Shown: one piece after another, positions 7,382 to 15,151 of the stretch
How the letters are laid out: each line of letters starts with the position of its first letter
Position numbering within the stretch: the stretch's first letter is position 1
Assembly (NCBI GenBank): GCA_037968835.1
Contig: JBBKWG010000295.1
Location: 1-18,855 of the forward strand
Direction of reading: 5' to 3'
From: JBBKWG01 sp037968835
Lineage (GTDB): Bacteria; Pseudomonadota; Alphaproteobacteria; Rhodobacterales; Rhodobacteraceae
Length of the DNA stretch: 18,855 nucleotides
Translations under genes and position numbers: made by a program
The notes under the pieces: model-generated
What the model saw: only the letters and a program-made list of their open reading frames with translations
Databases searched by the model: none
Told to the model about the DNA's origin: nothing

Positions 7382-9064
7382 ATGCGGATGAATACGACAC
7401 TTGCGATCATGTGTCTGGGGCTGTCCTTTGGGGCGGCCTCGCCGGGTTTCTCCCAATCCATCGCGCTTTTGATCGGAAACGAGGATTACGACCGCACCAG
7501 CGACGTGCGCCGTGGTGACGAAGTGACCGGTGCGGAACGTCCACTGGCGCAGGTTGGCGTTCAGGTGGTCGCACAGGATGGTGTCGACCTTCGCGATCTG
7601 GTGAGCCTGCTGTCCGAGTTCGGCCAGATGACTGCGCGCGCCGACGGAATGCTTGTCGCGCTGTCGGGCCGGTTCGTTTACTCGACGACCGAAACCTTTT
7701 TTCTGCCCACCGATGCCGAACCGCAATCGCTGGTAACGCTGCCGGGCCGGGCTTTGCCGCTCTCGACCGTTCTGGCATGGCTTTCCAGCGTGCCGGGCAA
7801 CGCGGTGCTGGTTCTTGCCACTGACGAAACGACCGGCGAATTCGGTCCTTACCTGAAGTTGGGCATCGGCGCGATTGACCTGCCGCAGGGTGTGACCCTG
7901 ATCCGTGGCGAAACGCGCGCCGTCGCCCGCTTCGTCGAAGGCACCCTTGCCACACCCGGTCGCGCCATTGTACCTGCCGCCGCCCGCGCGGGCCTCAGCG
8001 TTTCGGGCTATACCGGTCGCGATCAGGCCTATCTGCGCGCGGCCGCACCTGCCGTAACTGCCGCGCCCAAGCCGCAAGCGGTGACCAACGACGACGAGCG
8101 CGTTCTGCGTGACAGGCTTGCGTGGCGACGCGCGGAATCGCTGAATTCGGCGGACGGTTACCGCGCCTATATCAATGCCAATCCCGACGGTCAGTTCGTC
8201 GCGATGGCGCGAAATCGCATGGCGGCATTCGATGAAAGCCCCACGGCGCGCGCCGAGCGGATCGAACAGTCGCTTGACCTCACCCGCGACCAGCGCCGAG
8301 AAATCCAGCGCGATCTGTCGCTGCTGGATTACAACACCCGTGGCATCGACGGTATTTTCGGGCGTGGCACGCGCACCGCCCTGGCCAGTTGGCAGGGCGA
8401 CAACGGGGTTGCCAAGACCGGCTTTCTCGACCGCGAGCAGATCACGCGTCTCGATGCGCAGGCGGAACGCCGCGCTGCCGAACTTCAGGACGAAGCCGAA
8501 CGCCGCCGCCGCCAGCTACAGGCACAAGACGAGGCGTTCTGGGACGAAACCGGCTCGCTCGGCGACGAAGCGGGATTGCGCGCCTATCTCAACCGCTATC
8601 CCGATGGAGATCACGCGGCGGAAGCGCGCGAGAACCTGAATGCGATCGAACGCCAGAAACGCGGCGCCACGGATGCGCGTGACCGGCAGTTGTGGGACGA
8701 AGCCCGGATCGCCGATACTGTTTCGTCCTATCAGGACTACCTCGAAGTTGCGCCGCGCGGTGCCTTCCGCGACGAGGCGCAGACCCGTATCACCGAGCTG
8801 CGTTCGGAACGTGACAGCGCCAATTCCGCCGCTGCCCGCGAAGAACAGGCGCTGAACCTCACAACGACGACGGCGCGAGTGATCGAGGGCCGTCTTGAAG
8901 CGTTGGGCCTCAACCCCGGGCCGGTCGATGGGCGTTTCGACAACGACACGCGACGGGCGCTGCGACGCTATCAATCCGCGCGCAATCTGCCCGAGACCGG
9001 ATATCTCAGCGAACAGGTCGTCGTCCAGCTTCTGGCGGATTCCGTCAGGTCGATCTTTCAATAA
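7382..9064 (+). CDS. Secreted caspase-fold pseudoenzyme with two peptidoglycan-binding domains
   Basis: A 560-residue exported protein. I start it at the ATG at 7382, because AGGAG (7370-7374) is seven bases upstream and a clean signal peptide follows (hydrophobic about residues 5-20, likely cut near 24-26); the longer frame from 7316 would bury it. Residues about 27-160 look like a caspase/metacaspase fold (ALLIGNEDYD; LVALSGRFV; FFLPTDAE). However, the catalytic His (normally SGHG) is replaced in SGRF (R97), and the Cys of the usual LDAC is absent (LATDE, 145-149). Two peptidoglycan_binding_1 domains follow at about 293-357 and 492-555. Three helical repeats of about 37 residues (W...YxxYL...P.G....A) begin near 248, 387 and 438. 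A non-catalytic cell-wall scaffold or sensor is inferred. A strong hairpin terminator follows. Confidence 0.85.
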   Translation: MRMNTTLAIMCLGLSFGAASPGFSQSIALLIGNEDYDRTSDVRRGDEVTGAERPLAQVGVQVVAQDGVDLRDLVSLLSEFGQMTARADGMLVALSGRFVYSTTETFFLPTDAEPQSLVTLPGRALPLSTVLAWLSSVPGNAVLVLATDETTGEFGPYLKLGIGAIDLPQGVTLIRGETRAVARFVEGTLATPGRAIVPAAARAGLSVSGYTGRDQAYLRAAAPAVTAAPKPQAVTNDDERVLRDRLAWRRAESLNSADGYRAYINANPDGQFVAMARNRMAAFDESPTARAERIEQSLDLTRDQRREIQRDLSLLDYNTRGIDGIFGRGTRTALASWQGDNGVAKTGFLDREQITRLDAQAERRAAELQDEAERRRRQLQAQDEAFWDETGSLGDEAGLRAYLNRYPDGDHAAEARENLNAIERQKRGATDARDRQLWDEARIADTVSSYQDYLEVAPRGAFRDEAQTRITELRSERDSANSAAAREEQALNLTTTTARVIEGRLEALGLNPGPVDGRFDNDTRRALRRYQSARNLPETGYLSEQVVVQLLADSVRSIFQ

Positions 9065-9070
9065 ACCCAG

Positions 9071-9100
9071 GCCGCCCGCAGACAGGCGGGCGGCTTGCTT
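9071..9100 (+). terminator. Hairpin terminator after the caspase-fold gene
   Basis: GCCGCCCGC (9071-9079) pairs perfectly with GCGGGCGGC (9086-9094) over a 6-nt loop, with a T-rich tail (TTGCTTTCC). It begins 6 nt after the stop codon at 9064. Confidence 0.88.
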
Positions 9101-9180
9101 TCCCACCCCGTCGTTTCCGCTTCCCTTTTCCGGCTTAACCGCTAGTGCTTGCTCGGTCGTAACCCGCACCGGAGCGAAAC

Positions 9181-9795
9181 ATGGCATTGCCCAAGGTCAC
9201 CTATTTCGATTTCCCAGGCAGCCGTGGCGAGGAAGTGCGACTTGCGCTCACTCTCGCCGGCGTCGAATTCGAGGACAACCGCATCGACCGCGCGACCTTC
9301 GGCACAATGCGTTCCAGCCTGCCGTTTCCCTCGGTGCCGACATTCGAGATCGACGGCCACGGGACCTTCGCACAGACCAACGCGATTCTTCGCCTGATCG
9401 GACGCCAGCACCAGCTTTACCCCGATGACCCGTACGCGGCAGCCCGCCACGATTCCCTGATGGAAGCGGCCGAGGAGTTTCGCAACAAGATCTCACCGAC
9501 CATGCGCATCGCCGATCCGGCTGAAAAGAAAGCCGCACGCCAGCAACTCGCGCAGGATTATATCCCGCTTTGGGGCGCGGGGATCGAACGTCTGATCGGG
9601 CAGGGTCCATTCGTCGGCGGCACGGAACCGGGCGTGGCCGACCTCAAGCTGTTCATGATCGACAAGTGGGTCAGCGGCGGCGGCATCGAAGACATTCCGA
9701 CCGACGCCTTCGACGCGTTCCCGCAGTTCAAGGGCGTGGCCAAAGCGGTCGCCGCGCACCCCGCCATTGTCGCGTGGTACGCCAAGGCAGCTTAG
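9181..9795 (+). CDS. Glutathione S-transferase family protein
   Basis: A 204-residue two-domain protein. The N-terminal thioredoxin-like half has YFDFPGSRGEEVRLAL (about 8-23, with Y8 in the position of the catalytic Tyr of sigma/alpha-like enzymes), the cis-proline strand PSVPTFEIDG (about 50-59), and the glutathione-binding turn QTNAILRLIG (about 65-74). The C-terminal half is all-helical, with the GVADLKLF N-capping region. It most resembles sigma-type soluble transferases; substrates cannot be predicted. A GGAG site is placed seven bases before the ATG. Its stop (TAG, 9793-9795) overlaps the stop of phaR on the other strand, leaving no room for an intergenic terminator. Confidence 0.9.
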   Translation: MALPKVTYFDFPGSRGEEVRLALTLAGVEFEDNRIDRATFGTMRSSLPFPSVPTFEIDGHGTFAQTNAILRLIGRQHQLYPDDPYAAARHDSLMEAAEEFRNKISPTMRIADPAEKKAARQQLAQDYIPLWGAGIERLIGQGPFVGGTEPGVADLKLFMIDKWVSGGGIEDIPTDAFDAFPQFKGVAKAVAAHPAIVAWYAKAA

Positions 9796-10370
9796 CCGCC
9801 CTTTTTGCCCATCTTCGCCAATTGCGCCTGCATCGCCGTCAGTTGGGCGCGGATTTCCTTCAACTCGTCCGGATCGGTGTTGCGGGGTGATGTGTCGCTG
9901 ACTTCCGTGCCGTCTTCCTCGCGTGTCGGTCCCGACCAATTGGCGCCAAGCCCGCCGGTCATCGCCTTCACAAAGGCTTCCTGCTGCGCTTTCATCGCCT
10001 CAAAGCCCGGCATCGCCGACATCGGGCTGGTTATGCGCTCCATGACCTTCGTCTGACCCTCGCGCAGCATGTCGAAACTCATCGCCAGGAATTGCGGCAC
10101 GACCGACTGCGCCTGCGTCGTGTAAGAGCGGACAAGATCCATCAGCACCGCCAGCGGCAGGACGTTTTCGCCCCGGCTTTCGTGCTCGGCCACGATCTGC
10201 AACAGATACTGCCGCGTCAGGTCGTCGCCAGACTTCAGATCAATTATCTGCACCTCGCGACCGGCGCGGATGAAGCCCGCGATATCCTCAAGCGTCACGT
10301 AATCCGATGTTTCGGTGTTATAAAGCCGCCGGCTTGCGTAGCGCTTGATAAGCAGTGGTGTCGCTGCCAC
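9792..10370 (-). CDS. phaR: Polyhydroxyalkanoate synthesis regulator PhaR
   Basis: PhaR represses phasin (phaP) and its own gene and is released by binding to polyhydroxybutyrate granules. The hallmark is PLLIKRYASRRLYNT followed by SDYVTLEDIAGFIR, the N-terminal DNA-binding domain. The central part (DLKSGDDLTRQYLLQIV..E) matches the PHB accumulation regulatory domain, and the end is a predicted coiled coil (ELKEIRAQLTAMQAQLAKMG). I prefer the GTG at 10370 (192 residues) because AAGGGAG ends eight bases upstream. The ATG at 10394, eight codons further upstream, has no visible ribosome site, and the chosen start places the conserved domain right at the N-terminus as in homologues. It is convergent with the GST gene. 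Candidate operators lie just upstream. No pha synthesis genes are in the window. Confidence 0.93.
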   Translation of the reverse strand: MAATPLLIKRYASRRLYNTETSDYVTLEDIAGFIRAGREVQIIDLKSGDDLTRQYLLQIVAEHESRGENVLPLAVLMDLVRSYTTQAQSVVPQFLAMSFDMLREGQTKVMERITSPMSAMPGFEAMKAQQEAFVKAMTGGLGANWSGPTREEDGTEVSDTSPRNTDPDELKEIRAQLTAMQAQLAKMGKKGG

Positions 10371-10395
10371 GTCGACGTCTCCCTTGAAATCCATG

Positions 10396-10469
10396 CTGCA
10401 TGGCAGACTACGCGCAGGATTCTACAAATGAAAGAAAATGTCGCACCTGCCGCATCTTTTGCGCTGCAA
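10396..10469 (-). promoter_or_regulatory. Candidate phaR promoter with two PhaR-like operators
   Basis: CTGC-ATG-GCAG (10396-10406) fits the CTGC-N3-4-GCAG target described for Paracoccus denitrificans PhaR. A related TTGC-GCT-GCAA lies at 10459-10469. Their centres are 63 bp apart, six helical turns. Between them, on the minus strand, is a possible -10 (TAGAAT, 10424-10419) with a poor -35, placing the first operator around +6 to +16. This suggests autorepression. The motif knowledge is from the literature; the promoter call is inference. Confidence 0.5.
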
Positions 10470-10487
10470 CTGCAAATGCCGCCGGAT

Positions 10488-11093
10488 CTATTCTCCGGGA
10501 CGCTTCAGGCTGAAGACTTCGGTGATCCGGGAATAGTCGCGATAGCCCAGTCGCGTCAGCGGCTGATAGCGCAGGACGTCGAACACACCGTCCTCGACGC
10601 AATCGTCGCGCAGGTGAACGCCCGTGACTTCGCCGATCACCATGAAATTCGCCTCGCCTTTAAGCGTCACCATCTGGGTCACCTTGCATTCCAGTGACGC
10701 CGGCGCATTCGCGACCCGCGAGCAGGGGATCGTATCGCACTCGGCACGTTCGATTCCGGCCTTGGTGAACTCGTCCACGTCCTTGTCCCACTTGCCAGAC
10801 GAAATATTCATCACCTCGCGCATCGCATATTCCACGATGTTCACGCAGAACACGCCGGTTTCGCGGATGTTGGAGACCGAGTCCTTGGTCCCGTCGCGAT
10901 CCGGCTTGGTTCCGGTCGAGGCGAACATGACCTGCGGCGGCACGTATGCAACGGCATTGAAGAACGAATACGGCGCCAGGTTTTCCGACCCGTCCGCGCC
11001 GCGCGACGCGATCCAGCCGATGGGGCGCGGGGTCACGATGGCGTTGAACGGATTGTGTTTCAGTCCGTGGCCGTCTTCGGGTCGATAGAACAT
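10488..11093 (-). CDS. Flavin reductase-like domain protein (DIM6/NTAB type)
   Basis: A 201-residue protein. The frame is open far upstream (to 11573), but similarity starts at MFYRPEDGHGLKHNPFNAIV, and a GGAG (11104-11101 on this strand) sits just before the ATG at 11093, so that start is used. The flavin-reductase-like split-barrel FMN-binding fold is indicated by TPRPIGWIASRG (about 21-32), NLAPYSFFNAVAYVPPQVMFAS (about 38-59) and the KDSVSNIRETGVFCVNIV segment (about 69-86). Members bind FMN; some reduce flavin with NAD(P)H for partner monooxygenases, but no partner is next door. It lies 117 nt upstream of phaR on the same strand and is divergent from the GNAT gene. Confidence 0.88.
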   Translation of the reverse strand: MFYRPEDGHGLKHNPFNAIVTPRPIGWIASRGADGSENLAPYSFFNAVAYVPPQVMFASTGTKPDRDGTKDSVSNIRETGVFCVNIVEYAMREVMNISSGKWDKDVDEFTKAGIERAECDTIPCSRVANAPASLECKVTQMVTLKGEANFMVIGEVTGVHLRDDCVEDGVFDVLRYQPLTRLGYRDYSRITEVFSLKRPGE

Positions 11094-11179
11094 GCGCAAC
11101 TCCAACGTTTGTGCCTGACCTAGCCGCATGCTACGGGCGTTTCCAGCCGAAAGAGGGCGTGCGGGGGAAGGGCAGGACG

Positions 11180-11680
11180 GTGTATCGACTGGATCGCGAA
11201 AGCGAAGATGACTGGTGGGAGGTCGAAACCCTTTACGACCTTTGCTTTGCGCCCGGTCGCGAGGCACTGTCGTCGTACCGCCTGCGCGATGGCGTCGCAC
11301 GCGTTGCCGATCTTTGCCTGACAGCGCGCGACAGCGATGGCACGGTGGCAGGTGCGATCCGCTTCTGGCCGGTACGCGTTGGCGCATCGCCGGCCCTGCT
11401 CCTCGGTCCGATTGCCGTCCACCCGACGCGACAGGGCGAGGGCATCGGCGCACTCCTGATCGAAGAAAGCCTGACCCGTGCGAATGGGTGGGAGCGTGTT
11501 CTGCTGGTCGGGGATGCGCCCTATTACGGGCGGTTCGGGTTCTCGCGCCTCGATGGCGTGCTGATGCCGCCACCGACCAACCCCGACCGGGTTCTCGGTC
11601 GTGAACTGGTCGCGGGCGGCTGGCACGACGTCACGGGCGACGTGACGCGCTGGGAAAAACCGGCCGACGAACGCGCCTAA
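11180..11680 (+). CDS. GNAT family N-acetyltransferase (YhbS-like)
   Basis: A 166-residue protein with the GNAT core: GAIRFWPV (beta 4), LLGPIAVHPTRQGEGIGALLIEES carrying the acetyl-CoA pyrophosphate loop (R/QGEGIG), and a C-terminal VLLVGDAPYYGRFGFS typical of YhbS/YvbK-like enzymes. I start at the GTG at 11180, which has GGAAGGG seven bases upstream. A longer reading from a GTG at 11111 lacks a ribosome site and would run into the promoter of the divergent flavin-reductase gene. The substrate is unknown. Its 3' end overlaps the stop of the next gene (opposite strand) by four bases. Confidence 0.85.
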   Translation: MYRLDRESEDDWWEVETLYDLCFAPGREALSSYRLRDGVARVADLCLTARDSDGTVAGAIRFWPVRVGASPALLLGPIAVHPTRQGEGIGALLIEESLTRANGWERVLLVGDAPYYGRFGFSRLDGVLMPPPTNPDRVLGRELVAGGWHDVTGDVTRWEKPADERA

Positions 11681-12102
11681 GCTTCTTCCTCGTCGTCGCC
11701 GCCCTTGCTCTTCAAGCGGTCCGCTTTCTTGCGCACCAGAACGCTGCGCAGATCATGCATCGCCAGCAAAAGCGCATCGGTCACCGTTTCCAGTTCGGCC
11801 TCGCTCGCGCGTTGCTGGGCCCATACGGCGGACAGGTTCAACTGATCGACGGCCCGCAGGATGTCATCGACGTCGCGCGCCGCCAGCACATTGCGCCGCT
11901 CGACCAGCCATTCCTCGACCCTGGCGCGCTCGGCGTCGGTCAATTCATGCGTACCATGCGGTTTGATCTCGCCGTTCTTCACGTTGACGACGGCGATCTG
12001 GTTCATCTCGATGCGACGCTGACGGTTCTCCGTCTCGACGCGGAACACGACCGCGCCATTCTCGCGGACACGGAAATAGTACTCTGGCAGCGCCTCATCC
12101 AT
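11677..12102 (-). CDS. Conserved hypothetical protein (Rhodobacterales)
   Basis: A 141-residue soluble protein starting MDEALPEYYFRVRENGAVVFRV. The ATG at 12102 has GAGGG about six bases upstream; the frame is open further (to 12255) but without family-like sequence. The N-terminal 50 residues look beta-rich (YYFRVRENGA, RIEMNQIAVVNV), the rest helical, with a conserved-looking AVDQLNLSAVWAQ and LLAMHDLRSVLVRKKADRLK before an acidic tail (GGDDEEEA). I recall close relatives in many roseobacters but no functional assignment or named domain. It is convergent with the GNAT gene and divergent from the polyketide synthase. Confidence 0.75.
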   Translation of the reverse strand: MDEALPEYYFRVRENGAVVFRVETENRQRRIEMNQIAVVNVKNGEIKPHGTHELTDAERARVEEWLVERRNVLAARDVDDILRAVDQLNLSAVWAQQRASEAELETVTDALLLAMHDLRSVLVRKKADRLKSKGGDDEEEA

Positions 12103-12299
12103 CTTACATCCCTCGATCCACTTTGTTGAACGTCTCCTTACCAGTCCCCATGTGAACTGACCATAAGCGAGGCTCGCGCCGACGTGTGGGCAAGTCCGGG
12201 AACGCAATGCTCGCTGCGACGTTAATGTCCAGTCGGTGACGTCGGGCGAACCCACGCCAATGCAGCCCTGCCGTCTTTAGTATAGAAAGTTCAGGTTTC

Positions 12300-13379
12300 A
12301 TGTCAGTCGCCCACCTTCACGGTCTCGCCACCGCACTTCCACCGCATGAGCTTCCTCAGGACATCGTGCTGGAACGTGCGCGCGCCCTTCTCGGACCGAA
12401 ATATCCGCAGTTCGAGCGGATGGCGAAGACGTTCGCGACCTCGGGAGTGAAAAGCCGCTATTCGGTGGTTCCGCTCGAGTGGTTCACCCAGGAGCATGGC
12501 TGGAGCGAGCGCAACGAGCGATATCTCGAAGGCGCTGGCGCCATGTTCATCGACGCCGCTTCCAAGGCTCTGGCCGATGCGGGGTGGAGCGCGGACGAAG
12601 TGGATTGCATCGTCAGCGTTTCATCGACAGGCATCGCGACACCGACGCTCGAAGCCGTTGCTGCGCGTCAGATGGGGTTCCGCGACGATGTGATGCGCGT
12701 GCCGCTGTTCGGGCTTGGTTGTGCAGGCGGCGTTTCGGGACTTGCCGTCGCGCAAAGCCTCTGTGTCGCGCGCCCCGGCGCAAAGGTCCTGCTGGTCGTG
12801 GTCGAGGCATGCTCGCTTTCGTTCCGTTCCGACCGCCTGCAAAAGGCCGACATCATAGCCGCCGTGCTCTTTGGCGACGGTGCCGCTGCCGCGTGCCTGT
12901 CGAGCAATCCTCCGCTCCACCGCCCCGCTATCGCCTTTTCGGCCGGGTCGCAGCACAACTGGCCCGACACGCTCGATATCATGGGCTGGGATGTCGACGA
13001 CACCGGACTCGGCGTCGTCTTCGACCGCTCGATCCCCGAATTCGTGACGACGCATTTCGAAGCGGTCGCCAACGACGCCCTGCGCGTGTCGGGCCTTTCG
13101 CCGGACGACATCGATCGTTTCGTCTGCCACCCTGGCGGAGCCAAGGTCGTCGAGGCGCTCGAAGGCGCGTTGCATCTGCCCCAGGGCGTGCTCCAAGCCG
13201 AACGCGATACGTTGCGCGCGGCAGGTAACATGTCGGCCCCGACGGTCCTGTTTGTACTGAAAGCCGTGCTGGACGCGGGCACCACCGGTCAGATGATGGT
13301 CTGCGCGCTTGGACCCGGCTTCACCGCCGCGTTCATCCCGCTCAACGTATCGTTGCCGAAACTGGCGCTTGTCGCATGA
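12300..13379 (+). CDS. Type III polyketide synthase
   Basis: A 359-residue chalcone-synthase-like condensing enzyme. The catalytic triad is complete: C141 in FGLGCAGG, H277 in CHPGGAK, and N310 in AAGNMSAPT. FGDGAAAA (191-198) and the GPGF C-terminal loop are also present. Bacterial homologues extend fatty acyl-CoA starters with malonyl-CoA to alkylpyrones or alkylresorcinols; the starter cannot be read here. The stop overlaps the ATG of the methyltransferase-like gene (ATGA, 13376-13379), implying translational coupling. The ATG at 12300 has only a weak AGG four bases upstream. TATAGA at 12281-12286 could be a -10, which would give a very short leader. The two-gene layout is like bpsA-bpsB of Bacillus. 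Confidence 0.95.
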   Translation: MSVAHLHGLATALPPHELPQDIVLERARALLGPKYPQFERMAKTFATSGVKSRYSVVPLEWFTQEHGWSERNERYLEGAGAMFIDAASKALADAGWSADEVDCIVSVSSTGIATPTLEAVAARQMGFRDDVMRVPLFGLGCAGGVSGLAVAQSLCVARPGAKVLLVVVEACSLSFRSDRLQKADIIAAVLFGDGAAAACLSSNPPLHRPAIAFSAGSQHNWPDTLDIMGWDVDDTGLGVVFDRSIPEFVTTHFEAVANDALRVSGLSPDDIDRFVCHPGGAKVVEALEGALHLPQGVLQAERDTLRAAGNMSAPTVLFVLKAVLDAGTTGQMMVCALGPGFTAAFIPLNVSLPKLALVA

Positions 13380-13897
13380 TCTCCACCGGTGCCGCCCTGT
13401 TCCTTTCGTTCCTCATCCTGCAACGGTTGTCGGAACTCTTCCTCGCGCGGCGCAATACCGAATATCTGCGGGCGCAAGGCGCGCGGGAATACGGCGCGGG
13501 TCACTATTCGCTGATCGTCGCGCTTCATCTCTCGTGGCTTGTCACCCTGGTGCTGTTTGGATACGGGCAACCGGTCGATCTGTTCTGGCTGGCCGTGTTC
13601 GTCGTGCTTCAGGGTCTACGGGTGTGGATTCTGGCCACGCTCGGTCGGCGCTGGACGACGCGCATCATCGTGCTTGATCAACCGCTGGTGGCGCGCGGGC
13701 CGTTCCGCTTCCTCACGCATCCGAACTACAGCCTCGTGATCGCCGAAATCGCGGTCGCGCCGCTAGTGCTCGGGCTGCCGTGGGTGGCGCTCATCTTTTC
13801 GATCCTGAACGCAATCGTGCTGACAATCCGCATCCGCTGCGAAGACGCGGCGCTGCAAGAACTGCGTTACAATCGCAACCCGGCACAAAACGCCTGA
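13376..13897 (+). CDS. Isoprenylcysteine carboxyl methyltransferase family membrane protein
   Basis: A 173-residue integral membrane protein with four to five hydrophobic segments (about 3-18, 44-62, 67-86, 118-135, 138-150). The ICMT-type methyl-donor motif is seen in the C-terminal half: PLVARGPFRFLTHPNY (about 102-117), then a final charged RIRCEDAALQE where the catalytic Glu/Arg of the family lie. The homologue BpsB methylates the pyrones made by the type III PKS BpsA in Bacillus. Overlap with the upstream PKS by four bases suggests the same job here, as inference. Its last 31 bp overlap the end of the convergent aminotransferase gene. Confidence 0.9.
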   Translation: MISTGAALFLSFLILQRLSELFLARRNTEYLRAQGAREYGAGHYSLIVALHLSWLVTLVLFGYGQPVDLFWLAVFVVLQGLRVWILATLGRRWTTRIIVLDQPLVARGPFRFLTHPNYSLVIAEIAVAPLVLGLPWVALIFSILNAIVLTIRIRCEDAALQELRYNRNPAQNA

Positions 13898-15072
13898 ATC
13901 CGCCCGCAGGCATCCTCCAGCGCGGTATCCGAGGTCGCATAGCTTACGCGAAAATTCGGGCTAAGCCCGAAGGCCGCGCCAAAGACGACGGCAACGCCGG
14001 TCTCCTCCAACAGCGCCTTGGCGAACGTCTCGTCGTCGTCGATCCTCACGCCACCCGCAGAGGTCTTGCCGATGCACCCTGCGATCGACGGATAGACGTA
14101 GAACGCACCATCGGGCGTCGGGCAGGTGATGCCCTCGGCGGCATTCAGCATCGACACGACCAGATCGCGGCGGCGCAGGAAAACCGCGTTGTTCTCGGCA
14201 ATGTAATGCTGCGGGCCGGTCAGCGCCTCGACTGCGGCCCATTGCGAAATCGTGCAGGGGTTCGACGTTGATTGCGACTGAACCTTCCGCATCGCCGCGA
14301 TCAGCTCTTTCGGCCCGCCCGCATAGCCGATCCGCCAGCCGGTCATGGCATAGGCTTTCGACACGCCGTTCAGTGTCAACGTCCGCTCGATCAATGCTGG
14401 CGCGACCTCGGCGGGCGTGCAGAATTCGAAACCGGGATAGGCAATATGCTCGTACATGTCATCGCTCAGGATCCAGACATGCGGGTGACGTTCCAGCACA
14501 TCGGTCAGCGCCTTCAGGCTGGCACGGTCGTAACCGGCGCCGGTCGGATTGGACGGAGAATTGAAGATCAGCCACTTGGCCTTCGGCGTGATCGCCGCCT
14601 CAAGCTGCTCGGGCGAGATGCGGAATCCGGCGTCTAGATCGGCTTTGACGAACACCGGTTCGCCGCCGCACAGTTTCACCATATCGGGATAACTCACCCA
14701 ATAGGGCGCCGGAACAATAACCTCGTCGCCGGGGTTCAACGTCGCCATCAGTGCGTTGAAAAGCACCTGCTTGCCGCCGGTCCCGACGCTGATCTGTTCC
14801 ACCGTGTAATCTAGGTCGTTCTCACGCCGGAACTTTTCGACGATTGCAGCCTTCAGCTCGGGAATACCGTCAACCGCGGTGTATCGGGTCTTGCCGTCGT
14901 CGATTGCGCGCTTTCCGGCCTCGCGAATGTTTTCGGGTGTCGGAAAGTCCGGTTCGCCCGCACCCAGGTCGATCACGTCCCGCCCGGCCGCTTTCAACTC
15001 TGCGGCCAGAGTGGTGACAGCAATGGTCGGAGACGGTTTGACGCGTGACAGTGTCGCAGAAAGGAAAGGCAT
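13867..15072 (-). CDS. Pyridoxal-phosphate aminotransferase (aspartate aminotransferase type)
   Basis: A 401-residue class I/II fold-type I aminotransferase. Landmarks: GAGEPDFPTP (37-46), VGTGGKQVLFNA (96-107), PYWVSYPDM (123-131), NSPSNPTG with the N175 that contacts PLP O3', SDDMYEH (203-209), and the Schiff-base lysine K239 in SKAYAMTGWRIGY. This is the subgroup (Ib) usually annotated as aspartate aminotransferase, interconverting aspartate and oxaloacetate with glutamate/2-oxoglutarate; some members also act on prephenate. The frame is open upstream to 15891, but the ATG at 15072 begins the conserved MPFLSATLSRVKPSPTIAV and has GAGG five bases upstream. It is divergent from the XRE regulator. 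Confidence 0.94.
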   Translation of the reverse strand: MPFLSATLSRVKPSPTIAVTTLAAELKAAGRDVIDLGAGEPDFPTPENIREAGKRAIDDGKTRYTAVDGIPELKAAIVEKFRRENDLDYTVEQISVGTGGKQVLFNALMATLNPGDEVIVPAPYWVSYPDMVKLCGGEPVFVKADLDAGFRISPEQLEAAITPKAKWLIFNSPSNPTGAGYDRASLKALTDVLERHPHVWILSDDMYEHIAYPGFEFCTPAEVAPALIERTLTLNGVSKAYAMTGWRIGYAGGPKELIAAMRKVQSQSTSNPCTISQWAAVEALTGPQHYIAENNAVFLRRRDLVVSMLNAAEGITCPTPDGAFYVYPSIAGCIGKTSAGGVRIDDDETFAKALLEETGVAVVFGAAFGLSPNFRVSYATSDTALEDACGRIQAFCAGLRL

Positions 15073-15103
15073 GGTCGCCTCGCATGGAACTTTGCTTTGA
15101 ACT

Positions 15104-15132
15104 GTCATAGAAACCCGCCATTCCACCCGCAA
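15104..15132 (-). promoter_or_regulatory. Candidate aminotransferase promoter (TTGCGG-N17-TATGAC)
   Basis: On the minus strand TTGCGG (15132-15127) and TATGAC (15109-15104) are 17 nt apart, giving a start near 15097 and a leader of about 25 nt before the ATG at 15072. It lies in the short divergent gap and so close to the XRE regulator's start that the regulator could control it. By eye only. Confidence 0.35.
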
Positions 15133-15151
15133 GCAATTAGGAGTCATGTCA

